From an uncultured Eisenbergiella sp. (GTDB lineage: Bacteria; Bacillota; Clostridia; Lachnospirales; Lachnospiraceae), in contig CAJFMW010000008.1 of NCBI GenBank assembly GCA_904392525.1, forward strand, positions 1-39,710: a stretch of 39,710 nucleotides of DNA. Reading direction: 5' to 3'. The notes below the pieces were generated by a model. That model searched no databases. It was not told the DNA's origin and saw nothing but the letters and a program-made list of their open reading frames with translations. Shown here in pieces: positions 7,827 through 16,265 of the stretch. Within the stretch, counting starts at the first letter, position 1. The number at the start of each line of letters is the position of its first letter. A program made the position numbers and the translations under genes.

Positions 7827-9347
7827 TTATCTCAGTCTTTTCTTAAAAATTCCATACAAATACTTGAATTCAAAGGTCCTTCCAAAGAAAAGAAGGAAAA
7901 TTCCATTATATACGGCCGTCACAATGACCGCCATCACGATCATGCGAAGGAGGCTTACATCAGAAAGCACTTTTGTTCCGGCCAGCATACAGATCACCAG
8001 CGCCAGGATGGAAACACCGATGTAGCGGAACGCATCATAAAAATAGGTATCCGCCTTCCGGTCAAAGCAGGCGCGGTAGATGATGACAGGCCGGATCACA
8101 TTTGCGATCAGTCCGGACACAATCGTGCCGATATAAACGCCAAGAAGCCCGATGCGCTGCACCAGAACGATGGAAAGCACCAGGTTCACCGCCCCCTGGA
8201 TCAGGGGCAGGAACTTGTCCTGTTCGAACACGCCCGCTGCAGTTTTGTAGTTGGAGAGCACCACCCGCTCACCCTTAAAATAAAAATCGATCAGGATCGC
8301 GCCCACCACGGCCGCAGGCAGGGCGAACCTGTCGCCATAATACCAGGAAATAAACGGTGTCAGCAGCAGGAAAAATCCCACCGAGGCATAGCCATAAATC
8401 CAGGACGCAAAAAAGCGGTATACCCGAAACATTTCATACTGCTTCTCGCCCGATTCCGTGGCGATCAGGTTGCCGAAGCTTGAGATCACGGAATTGAAAA
8501 TCACGTTCACAAAGTTGGCAATCAGATTGATCACCTTATTGTAATTGTCCACATAGCCGGACATGGTAACGTTGATGAAGCCCGTAATGATGATGGAATC
8601 CGTCTGCAGCCGCGCTGCGTCTCCCACCTTATGGCAGACCAGTGCGCCTGTCTTTTTCTTAATATCGGAAAGCTCCTCCTTCGTGAGCTTTCTCACATTC
8701 TTTTCCTTCAGCAGCGGATATTTGCGGTTCAGGTACGCGTTCGCGAAAACTTTCTGAATCAGCTCAATCGCAGCCGCTGCAAGCAGATACAGATAGAAAT
8801 TCGGCACCAGAAGCAGAAGCACGATCTGGGTCAGGACCGTCGCAATCTTCGTAATCGTCAGGACGTTGGACTGAATATAATTCTTCTGTTCCGCGTTCGG
8901 CAGGCTGTACTTGTATGCCACAAAGTAGGAGCTTACCGTGTTGAACAGAAAAATCAGATAGTAATTGATCAGATCGGCATTGCTGTCGATTCCCACCGGG
9001 TCCTTGATAATGAATTTCAGAAAGGGAACCAGCAAAAGCCCCACACAGGCCACCACCAGAGCGATCACCCGGTAGGCTTTCTTATAAAACTGCATGTATG
9101 CCTTGACTGTTTCCTTATCGCCGCGGGCCACCGGCCCGTACAGGCTGAAATTCACCGCCGTCCCAAGCCCCAGCTCAGCCAGGGAAAGCACGGAAAGGAT
9201 GCTGCTGTAGGTACTGTTCACGCCGAGCAGCGTTTCGCCCAGCTTTATGATGAATATCTTCTGTAAAGCGATTCCCAGAATTCCTGTTATGGCATTGCTC
9301 AGATAGCCGAACATGATATTCCGGGCCGCGTATTTCACTCGTCCCAT
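7827..9347 (-). CDS. Polysaccharide flippase, Wzx-type (MOP/MATE superfamily)
   Basis: A 506-residue protein with about 12-14 membrane segments. It opens with KYAARNIMFGYLSNAITGIL and GINSTY-like loops (here LGVNSTYSSILS), typical of Firmicute Wzx/PST proteins. Wzx moves undecaprenyl-PP-linked repeat units across the membrane for polymerisation. A basic cytoplasmic loop (ERKYPLLKEKNVRKLTKEEL-like, near residue 215) and a conserved DSIIITGFINVTMSG segment fit the family. The start codon directly abuts the upstream stop (TAA-ATG), indicating translational coupling with the YfhO-like gene. This is the only Wzx-type flippase in the window. Confidence 0.88.
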   Translation of the reverse strand: MGRVKYAARNIMFGYLSNAITGILGIALQKIFIIKLGETLLGVNSTYSSILSVLSLAELGLGTAVNFSLYGPVARGDKETVKAYMQFYKKAYRVIALVVACVGLLLVPFLKFIIKDPVGIDSNADLINYYLIFLFNTVSSYFVAYKYSLPNAEQKNYIQSNVLTITKIATVLTQIVLLLLVPNFYLYLLAAAAIELIQKVFANAYLNRKYPLLKEKNVRKLTKEELSDIKKKTGALVCHKVGDAARLQTDSIIITGFINVTMSGYVDNYNKVINLIANFVNVIFNSVISSFGNLIATESGEKQYEMFRVYRFFASWIYGYASVGFFLLLTPFISWYYGDRFALPAAVVGAILIDFYFKGERVVLSNYKTAAGVFEQDKFLPLIQGAVNLVLSIVLVQRIGLLGVYIGTIVSGLIANVIRPVIIYRACFDRKADTYFYDAFRYIGVSILALVICMLAGTKVLSDVSLLRMIVMAVIVTAVYNGIFLLFFGRTFEFKYLYGIFKKRLR

Positions 9348-11741
9348 TTACGACTTCTTTCTGTCATTTTTCCAGAATTTTACCACAATATTTATGTGTA
9401 TCTTACCATAAACGTCCGGCTTCTTCAACCGATGCTCTTTCTTTTTAGTATTGCTCCCTTCATACCGCCTTATACCGGACAGCACCACTCCCGCCGCCGA
9501 GCACAGCACGCCGGCCAACAGATCGAAATTGCGCCAGGTAAAGCGGATCGTGTTTTCCCCTTTCTCTATTGGCACCGCCATCATGCCGTTTGTTTCCAGA
9601 ATTTCAACCGTTTCTCCGTTTACCTGCGCACTGAAGCCGTCATCATATGGCACGGTGAAAAGGACATAGCCATCCTGCACGGCATCCAGGGAGGCGGTAA
9701 AGCCGTCCGGATCCCTGTCCAGGCTCCGGATTCCGTTCGCCTCGCGCTCCTTTACCAGGGCGTCTTTTTTCTCCGCGGAAAGCTTCTGCATGGAAAGCTC
9801 TTCTTCAGCCTTCCTGTCCGCAGTCAGTTCCTCCTCCGACGCAGGAACGTATTTTTCCAGGATCCCGGAAACCTCTGTCTCATGTTCCTCCGGCACGATC
9901 AGGCATCCCAGCATTGCAACAGCGCGCAGTTCTTTCGGCATCTTCAGATAATCCTCTTCCGTCATATAGGTCTGATACAGACTGCCGACAGGCACTGCGT
10001 TCTCATACTCGCAGAGGTAAAACTTCTTTTCGCCGGAGGATGCTTCCTGCAGAATGACAGCCCCTTCCTCCGGTTGTGCCGTTACATAATATTTTCCTCC
10101 AAGAAGCTCCCTGGTTCCATCCGGTCCCTCCGGTGAGAAAATAGGGCGGGAAGTCCCCAGCGTCTCATAAAACCGATAAATGGAGCCATTTACCATGGAA
10201 GTGAAGGATCCTGTTCCCGGCAGAGCGTTCGCCATGAGCAGCATATTATCGCTGCTGGCAATGCGGTATCGCTCATCAGGAAGGGAAAACTGCCCAAACG
10301 CCTGAAGTCTGTCATAATAATCCTGCGGGCTCTGCCCGGAGCCGCGCTGATACAGCCAGGCGGTTGTTCCCGTTGTGAAAATACAGAAGGCCAAAATCCC
10401 TGCCCCAAGCCCGAACATATACCGCTTCTCATTCCGGACAGCTCCCACGATCAGTCCGGTCAAAAGCACGCCGGCGACTCCGGCAATCGACCAGGTCAGG
10501 AAAACATCCTTCTGATAAATCAGCTGATATCTGTGTTCAGACCACCAGAAGGAGCCAACGGTCATCGCCGTCATGAAAAGGCCGAGCACCGCACAGACGC
10601 TTTTTACCGGGTATTCCCTTCTTTTTTCCAGAACCATCGCGGATGCCAGACTCATCAGAAGAATCAGCATATACAGCCACCTGTGGTAATTCGTATCGGA
10701 AAGCAGGCCGAAAATGCTGTTTAGCAGCGGTATTCCCGTCATGAGCATTCCTCCGGCAAGAAGAATGGAGAGCCAGTCCTTTTTCTTTTTCAGAATATAG
10801 CAAAGAGGAAGCGACAGGCCGATCATGGGGAGATAAACCGACCAGGAAGACCAGTCATATTCCCTGATACAGGACTGGGCGCTCATCAGCTCTCCCGGGA
10901 AAAGAAGCGCACGCACTGCCTGAAGATAATCCCGGTTTCCGCTGTAGATCCATTTTGAAACCGGCAGGTGGTTTGTCAGCCTGGGATTTTCCAGGGTAAA
11001 CAATACAGACGGAAGGAACAGCACTCCCCCCATCAGGATACCGAGAATCCCCTCCACCAGACAGCTTCCAACCAGCCTTCTTTTCTTCCAGATATGCCCG
11101 CCTTCCCGTACCAGAAAATAAAGAATCAGGAAGATCACCTCCTGAATCAGGAAGTAATAGTTGACAAGGGCGTTGACCGCAACTCCCAGCGCCAGCGCTC
11201 CCTTCTTTCCGTCCCGGGACAGCTTCTCATATCCGGTCAGCATCAGCGGGAAAAAGGCCACAGCATCATGAAAGTGATGGAAAATCAGATTCACGGACTG
11301 AAATCCTGAGAAGGCATAAAGCATTGCGCCGGCCGCCGCATATTTCTTCCCGACGAACCGTTTCAGATAACCGTAGGCGCACGCTGCCGCAGCTGCATAC
11401 TTCGCCATATACAGCCAGCCGACAACGTAGGGATAGTTTTCTGCGGAAAAAAGAAAGGAAATCCAGGCAAAAGGACTTCCAAGCACGTAAAATCCAAATG
11501 CCCCAATGAAGCTTGAACCCAGGTCTATGGACCAGTTCCACCCGATATTTCCGCTTTTCACCGCGCGGTTTGCCAGCATGTGAAAAGGAATCTGCTGTTC
11601 GTTAAAATCGTTGCCCAAAGTGAAAATACCGTCTCCGCGAATCAGCAGAATGGCAAAACTCAGCATGGCCGCAAAATACCCCAGCGCAAACACCTGCACA
11701 TAGCCGGATTCCCACAGCCTTCTTAATCTCCCTGCTTTCAT
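9348..11741 (-). CDS. YfhO-like GT-C membrane protein
   Basis: About 797 residues. A first helix (FALGYFAAMLSFAILLI) is followed by an outer loop with GNDFNEQQIPFHM and SIDLGSSFIGAFGFYVLGSP, the signature of YfhO-family proteins, then ~12 helices. A C-terminal extracytoplasmic domain ends with YDDGFSAQVNGETVEI and FTWRNFDLLAG. B. subtilis YfhO is linked to glycosylation of lipoteichoic acid with a polyprenyl-phosphate sugar; a similar extracytoplasmic transfer is inferred. The ATG at 11741 (AGGAG 10 nt upstream) is preferred to the longer frame opening at 11813, which would overlap the upstream GT11 gene and add a non-family N-terminus. The residues ~590-665 segment is strongly acidic/basic and may be coiled. 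Confidence 0.85.
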   Translation of the reverse strand: MKAGRLRRLWESGYVQVFALGYFAAMLSFAILLIRGDGIFTLGNDFNEQQIPFHMLANRAVKSGNIGWNWSIDLGSSFIGAFGFYVLGSPFAWISFLFSAENYPYVVGWLYMAKYAAAAACAYGYLKRFVGKKYAAAGAMLYAFSGFQSVNLIFHHFHDAVAFFPLMLTGYEKLSRDGKKGALALGVAVNALVNYYFLIQEVIFLILYFLVREGGHIWKKRRLVGSCLVEGILGILMGGVLFLPSVLFTLENPRLTNHLPVSKWIYSGNRDYLQAVRALLFPGELMSAQSCIREYDWSSWSVYLPMIGLSLPLCYILKKKKDWLSILLAGGMLMTGIPLLNSIFGLLSDTNYHRWLYMLILLMSLASAMVLEKRREYPVKSVCAVLGLFMTAMTVGSFWWSEHRYQLIYQKDVFLTWSIAGVAGVLLTGLIVGAVRNEKRYMFGLGAGILAFCIFTTGTTAWLYQRGSGQSPQDYYDRLQAFGQFSLPDERYRIASSDNMLLMANALPGTGSFTSMVNGSIYRFYETLGTSRPIFSPEGPDGTRELLGGKYYVTAQPEEGAVILQEASSGEKKFYLCEYENAVPVGSLYQTYMTEEDYLKMPKELRAVAMLGCLIVPEEHETEVSGILEKYVPASEEELTADRKAEEELSMQKLSAEKKDALVKEREANGIRSLDRDPDGFTASLDAVQDGYVLFTVPYDDGFSAQVNGETVEILETNGMMAVPIEKGENTIRFTWRNFDLLAGVLCSAAGVVLSGIRRYEGSNTKKKEHRLKKPDVYGKIHINIVVKFWKNDRKKS

Positions 11742-11790
11742 TTGAACACAACTCCTGTTATCGTTTTCTCTATCGCCGTGCTCTTCAGAT

Positions 11791-12819
11791 CTACAGCACG
11801 CTCCCCTTTTCATCGATCAGCACCCAATCTTCCCATAGCGCATGCATCCTCGCCGGATCGATCACCTGGCTGTTCTTATGCTTTGCCGGACGAATGGTGA
11901 TTTTATCCTCCCGTCCGTTCAGCCTTGCTCCCCAGAAGCTGAAGGTGCTGTTGGCGCAGATATTCGCTCGGCAGTGGCTCATCAGCTCACAGTCGAAGAA
12001 GTTGTCCGCTCCCCGATTCCAGTCCACGATGGTATATTCCGCTCCCTTAAAATGCTCCTTCAGATAGGCGGTATCATCCGAGAACAGGTAAAAATGCGCA
12101 TCCGGCATGCGTTCCCGTACATAGCTCATCGCCGCCGCATAATAGGCGTCCGTACAGATGCCGCCGAACATGCCCGCATTTTCCGGGTCCAGATAATCGC
12201 CGCGGCGAATGTGGAGGCTGACGGAATTTTCCTGCTCCATCCGCTTCGCCACGCGCTTGTTCTGAGGATTTCTGCTCTCGGGGAAACGGATTTTCTCCCG
12301 AAGCAGAGGCATGATATCATGGTAATATTTTTCACAGGCCCAGTGGCCCTCCAGATATTTTTCCTCAAAAGAAAAAATTTCCGGATGGTACATATCCGTT
12401 TCAAAAAAATGCGGATCGGCCGCCGGGTTCAGCTTTCTTTTCACCTTTCTCCAGACGGCTTCCGCCCCGGCAAAAACGCCGGATATGCCCGAGTAAGCCC
12501 CCGCTCCCGGACGGTCGTCTGCTCCCGGATGAGCCCCTGCTCCAGGACAACCATGCGCTCCCGGATGAGCCCCCGCTCCAGGGCGGCCGCCTCTTCCAAG
12601 AAGCGCCGCGCACTCCCCGGGGGAGGCGGTTTCAAACTGCAGGCTTTCAAACTGTCTCAGCTCCAGATCCCGCCTTGCCAGCACCTTTTCCTGTTGGGCG
12701 GCATCCTCGAACCAGGAAATGTCCAGCTTCGCCTGTCTACCGATCGCCCTGAATTTTTCATATAAGGCATACTGCTGCATCTGGTTTCCCAGACCGCCCA
12801 TTACTTTGATAATGATCAT
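11791..12819 (-). CDS. GT11 alpha-1,2-fucosyltransferase-type enzyme with internal Gly/Pro/Ala repeat
   Basis: A 342-residue GT11 protein. The N-terminus IIIKVMGGLGNQMQQYALY carries the GLGNQ motif. HIRRGDYLD (near residues 204-212) is the HxRRxDY GDP-fucose-binding motif, and ANSTFSFWGARL near 288 is the conserved NSSFSWW-like motif. Such enzymes transfer L-fucose (sometimes a related sugar) from GDP-fucose to a terminal galactose. Most bacterial members are near 290 residues; the excess here is a Gly-Pro-Ala-rich insertion (~75-117) built from three 12-residue repeats, between the Rossmann start and the donor half. The start has AGGAG 10 nt upstream. The insertion should fall in a surface loop; its effect on activity is unknown. 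Confidence 0.87.
   Translation of the reverse strand: MIIIKVMGGLGNQMQQYALYEKFRAIGRQAKLDISWFEDAAQQEKVLARRDLELRQFESLQFETASPGECAALLGRGGRPGAGAHPGAHGCPGAGAHPGADDRPGAGAYSGISGVFAGAEAVWRKVKRKLNPAADPHFFETDMYHPEIFSFEEKYLEGHWACEKYYHDIMPLLREKIRFPESRNPQNKRVAKRMEQENSVSLHIRRGDYLDPENAGMFGGICTDAYYAAAMSYVRERMPDAHFYLFSDDTAYLKEHFKGAEYTIVDWNRGADNFFDCELMSHCRANICANSTFSFWGARLNGREDKITIRPAKHKNSQVIDPARMHALWEDWVLIDEKGSVL
12481..12588 (-). repeat. 36-bp in-frame minisatellite, three units, inside the GT11 gene
   Basis: Three adjacent 36-bp units (12588-12553, 12552-12517, 12516-12481) encode GRPGAGAHPGAH, GCPGAGAHPGAD and DRPGAGAYSGIS. The unit is a multiple of three, so gain or loss of units would keep the frame and change only loop length. 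Both other same-direction frames are also open through the repeat. The plus-strand cores GCTCCCGGATGAGCCCC recur nearly exactly, pointing to recent duplication. Confidence 0.85.
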
Positions 12820-12927
12820 CCCGTTTCTTCTCCTGCCTTTTCCCGCAAAGGTCTGACACAGACGGTCTGACGCCTGTGTCCTGTCTCCGGCGGTCTGCTG
12901 CCCGCGTCCGACCGTCCGCGATGCTTT
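12820..12927. other. 108-bp intergenic gap with GTCTGAC repeats; no gene
   Basis: This short GC-rich spacer lies between the GT2 and GT11 genes. GGTCTGAC occurs twice and the arms GACACAG/CTGTGTC can pair around it. It ends in the GT11 ribosome site. There is no U-tract, so it is unlikely to be a terminator. No promoter was recognised. Confidence 0.4.
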
Positions 12928-13968
12928 TCAATGCTTCTGTATCCACCTGTCGTACAGGCCAAATGCCAGCTTTCCGGCTGCGCAGCGGAAAGCGCCGGGC
13001 TTTTTCATCACCCACACGATCACCCGGTTCGCCCTATCCTGAGCCCTGATGTCATACTGCTTCAGGCTGTCAGCCAACCGGTCCTCCTGACAGAGCTTCG
13101 CGATCCGTGCAGAGCAGCCCTTTCGCCCGCCGCGCAGCTCGTTTTTCAGGGAAAGCATCATGAGATAGACCTGTTCTCTCTTCGCCTGCCATTCCCCGTT
13201 TTCCACTCCCTTTGCCGCAAAGATGGTCTGTATGGTCCGTGCCAGCTCACGGATCCCTTCCGTCATTCCCGGATCATACTTATGGACGATGGAAGCGGGA
13301 TTGTAATAATAGTGATAATACAGGGCATCCTTCAGGATGACAAGCCTTCTGCAGTCGCAAAGGGCCGGAAGCACGATGTTTACATCCTCACCCATCCTGA
13401 CTTTCGGATTACAGAAATTCAGGTTGGAAAGGATCAGCTCTCTGGAAAAAAGCTTCATACAGCGGGACATGGAAACGGTCCTTCTTTCATTTCCCAGAAG
13501 CCGCCGTTTCACCTCCGTCTCCAGCCGTTCTCCTTCATAAACTCCCGGCGCGAGCTCATGGCGGCATTCCTCCGTCCCGTTCGGGCGCTCGATCACAAAG
13601 TTGCAGCAGACGATCTCTCCCGGCTCTCCCGAAGCCCTTTTCAAAAGCTCTTCCACCATGCAGGCATCGATCCAGTCGTCGCTGTCCACGAACATCAGAT
13701 ATTCTCCGGTCGAACGCTCCACCCCTGCCATCCATGCGGATATCAGTCCGCCGTTGGGCTTATGGAGCACCCGGATCCGGGAATCCTGCTTCGCATAATC
13801 ATCGCACATCTGCGGGCTTTTGTCCTTCGAGCCATCGTCCACCAGGATGATCTCAAGACCGCGGAAGCTCTGTGCCAGAATACTATCCACGCATTTTTTC
13901 AGAAAATTCTGTGCATTATAGACCGGAACAATAATGCTGACCGTCTTTTCAGGTATCTTTTCTTCCAT
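12928..13968 (-). CDS. Family 2 glycosyltransferase
   Basis: A 346-residue GT-A enzyme. TVSIIVPVYNAQNFLKKC opens the fold, EIILVDDGSKDKS supplies the nucleotide-binding Asp, LMFVDSDDWI the DxD-type metal site, and HKPNGGLISAWMAG the loop between them. Canonical members of this group read GGxSxARN where this one reads GGLISAWMAG, a mild departure at the acceptor/donor loop. The C-terminal ~120 residues are helical and specific to this protein. The ATG at 13968 lies 2 nt after the upstream stop, with GGGAGG inside the preceding gene's end. A longer frame from 13989 is less likely. Sugar specificity is unknown. Confidence 0.87.
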   Translation of the reverse strand: MEEKIPEKTVSIIVPVYNAQNFLKKCVDSILAQSFRGLEIILVDDGSKDKSPQMCDDYAKQDSRIRVLHKPNGGLISAWMAGVERSTGEYLMFVDSDDWIDACMVEELLKRASGEPGEIVCCNFVIERPNGTEECRHELAPGVYEGERLETEVKRRLLGNERRTVSMSRCMKLFSRELILSNLNFCNPKVRMGEDVNIVLPALCDCRRLVILKDALYYHYYYNPASIVHKYDPGMTEGIRELARTIQTIFAAKGVENGEWQAKREQVYLMMLSLKNELRGGRKGCSARIAKLCQEDRLADSLKQYDIRAQDRANRVIVWVMKKPGAFRCAAGKLAFGLYDRWIQKH

Positions 13969-13970
13969 TA

Positions 13971-15137
13971 TCAGACTTTTACCTCCCATTTAAGGCTTTC
14001 ATTTAGAATTTTCAGAACCTTCTCATTCACTGTTCTGTAGTCGAACTGAAGAGATTTCTCATATGCCTTCTGTGCGTATCTGTCGTAGTCAGCCAGAATC
14101 CTGTCAGCAGCCTGTCTGATCTCCTGTACAGTTCCGTCCGTTACCTCGCTGTCAACTCCAAAAGTAAGGGCTTCATGAATTCCTCCCACATCCGTAGTGA
14201 TCACGGGCATTCCGGTACTGATGGCCTCCAGAATAACCATGGGCATCCCCTCCGAATCAGAATTCATCACAAGGATATCCGAAGCATACATAAACTTCTC
14301 TACCTCATCCGGCCCTACAGCTCCCAGAAGTCGTATCCTTTCATTGCCCCGCGCAGCTTCCTCCAGCTTCTGCCGCTCTTCGCCGTCTCCAAGGATATTC
14401 AGAATACACGCTCTGTGATACCCCTTTACCGCTTCGATAATTGTGCCGATACGCTTTCCCTCCGACAGCCGCCCTACAAACAGGAAGCGTACTTCCGATT
14501 CCGAATTCTGACTGAAAGGCACGCTTCTCTCCTGCCGGCTGCGGCAGACAATGGAATTTTTCACAAGGATGACCCGCTGATTATACGCACTGTAATCCCG
14601 CTGCGTCCCCCCGTCCAGTACAAAAACTGCAGTGCTTTTTCTGATCACCTGCATCAGGAACTGCTGAAACATCAGGCGGATGAAGGGAGCCTTTTTGAAA
14701 AAACGCACTCGCTGCCACATATTCAGATAGGTTCCGTGGGAAAACACATAGCAGTTTGCGCCGGGACACATCAGCCGCACTGCGGCAAAAGCCTCCGGCG
14801 TATGAATGTAGCTGCAATCCTCTTTCTTCAATCCGATCAGCTTCCGGTATTTCCACAGTCCCTTTACATACTCCAGCCGGAGGGATTTTTTCACATTCCC
14901 CAGATCAGGCTCCGCATGAACTACGGCAAGGAAAGAAAATTTACCGGATGCAGTGGAAATTTTCTGTATTTTGCCAACCTCTTCCACGTCACAGGAAACA
15001 CCTGCCAGCAGCACATTTTCACAGTGCTCCGGACAGGTTTCCGCCAGATAGCGGAGAAAATTCCTGATGCTGGTCAGCTGCCCTCCCACCGGATAATCCC
15101 GGAAATTACAGGTATCATACAAAATCAGACGGTTCAT
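13971..15137 (-). CDS. Family 4 glycosyltransferase
   Basis: A 388-residue GT-B protein. The acceptor half includes YDTCNFRDYPVGGQLTS and an internal YIHTPEAFAAVRL. The donor half includes VRFLFVGRLSEGKRIGTI, ILGDGEERQKLEE and NSDSEGMPMVILEAISTG, with the two Glu residues of the GT4 catalytic/donor motif. The start overlaps the GH105 stop by 4 nt (ATGA), so the two are translationally coupled. It is expected to be cytoplasmic and membrane-associated. Nothing in the sequence fixes the sugar. Confidence 0.86.
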   Translation of the reverse strand: MNRLILYDTCNFRDYPVGGQLTSIRNFLRYLAETCPEHCENVLLAGVSCDVEEVGKIQKISTASGKFSFLAVVHAEPDLGNVKKSLRLEYVKGLWKYRKLIGLKKEDCSYIHTPEAFAAVRLMCPGANCYVFSHGTYLNMWQRVRFFKKAPFIRLMFQQFLMQVIRKSTAVFVLDGGTQRDYSAYNQRVILVKNSIVCRSRQERSVPFSQNSESEVRFLFVGRLSEGKRIGTIIEAVKGYHRACILNILGDGEERQKLEEAARGNERIRLLGAVGPDEVEKFMYASDILVMNSDSEGMPMVILEAISTGMPVITTDVGGIHEALTFGVDSEVTDGTVQEIRQAADRILADYDRYAQKAYEKSLQFDYRTVNEKVLKILNESLKWEVKV

Positions 15138-16225
15138 TCCACATCCTCCAGTGCAGCAAACAGCTTCAGCGTTGGTCCATCTCCCCAGGGATAGCTGCCA
15201 TACCTCTGAGGATATTCAGAAAAGGCCATACATTCTGCTGAACACTGCTCCACCTTTCCATCTTTCATACAGGAAAGCAGAAATTCCGCAGCTGCTTTTA
15301 CCTGCTCCGTCCATTCATCTTCCAGACACCCCCTGCGGATTCCGGTCAGAACAGCACAGGCAATCATCGCCGTCGCCGAGGTATCCGCATGGCCTCCTGT
15401 AGCCGGAATAAGCCAGGAAAAACTTCCATCCTGCCGCTGATACTCCATTACAGCCCGTGTCAGGCGCTGCAGATGCCCCTGCATAAATGGAAACTGGGGT
15501 GTCTGTTCCGGCAGGCAGGCCAGGGCTTCTGCAATTCCCATCATCAGCCAGCCGACAGCCCTGCCCCAGCCAACACAGCCATATTTCATTCCCGTTGCAC
15601 TGTCGAAACCGTGATAAGGAAGCCCCGTTTTCTCATCCATGCCATGGTCCAGAAAATGGACAATCTGTATCACTCCCAGCTTCACCAGCGCATCTTCCTT
15701 CCGCAGGATTCCGTATCTGCATAAAAAGGGAGCCGTCAGCCCCACGGTATCCGCATAAATATGAGTCGCATCCTTTCTCCGATACAGCAGGTTTTCGTAT
15801 TCATCCTTTTTATGTTCCTTCAGAAAGGCGGCAATACGGGAAGCAGCTTCCAGATACTTCTCCTCTCCCGTACTCTCATACAGATCCAAAAGAGGGATAC
15901 CATTCGCTGCGTTATCCACATAATAAAGAGGCATTCCCTTTCGAATCCACCTGTCAAAATATTTCTTCAGCGCTTCAGCGCTCCCGCTGTCCCTGGTTAC
16001 CTTCTGTACCTGAGAAAGTCCTCCGGCCAGCAGGGCGTTTGGCCACGAATACCGGTCCATAGGAGGCACAGCCTGCTTCAGCAGATACTTTCTGATCCCT
16101 CTTTTCAATCTGTCCTTTCCGGAATAGGCGGGCCAGGAAAAAATTTCCTTTGCGGCATGCTCCTGCAGCGCATTAATTTTCTGTATGGTTTCCGTACTCT
16201 GCAGAAGCTCCTGCAACTGTTTCAT
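15134..16225 (-). CDS. GH105/GH88-type unsaturated glycuronyl (rhamnogalacturonyl) hydrolase
   Basis: A 363-residue (alpha/alpha)6-barrel protein of the YteR/YesR type, about full length. Family landmarks are DNAANGIPLLDLYE (Asp104), IYADTVGLTAPFL (Asp159, aligning by eye with the catalytic Asp of YteR), YHGFDSATG (205-212) and GWGRAVGWLMMGIAEAL (219-235). Characterised relatives hydrate the 4,5-double bond of unsaturated uronic acids left by lyases. No signal peptide is seen, so it should be cytoplasmic. It has AAGGAG 6 nt before the ATG and is coupled to the following GT4 gene. A degradative enzyme inside a biosynthetic operon is odd. It may edit or recycle a uronic-acid-containing chain, or may have changed function. 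Confidence 0.84.
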   Translation of the reverse strand: MKQLQELLQSTETIQKINALQEHAAKEIFSWPAYSGKDRLKRGIRKYLLKQAVPPMDRYSWPNALLAGGLSQVQKVTRDSGSAEALKKYFDRWIRKGMPLYYVDNAANGIPLLDLYESTGEEKYLEAASRIAAFLKEHKKDEYENLLYRRKDATHIYADTVGLTAPFLCRYGILRKEDALVKLGVIQIVHFLDHGMDEKTGLPYHGFDSATGMKYGCVGWGRAVGWLMMGIAEALACLPEQTPQFPFMQGHLQRLTRAVMEYQRQDGSFSWLIPATGGHADTSATAMIACAVLTGIRRGCLEDEWTEQVKAAAEFLLSCMKDGKVEQCSAECMAFSEYPQRYGSYPWGDGPTLKLFAALEDVE

Positions 16226-16265
16226 GCTATTCTCCTTAACTTTTTACGTCCATTTTCTTCCATAT

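Noticed and set aside
12931-14040. 369-residue plus-strand frame
   Set aside because: Complement of the GT2 gene at 12928-13968, with no domain of its own.
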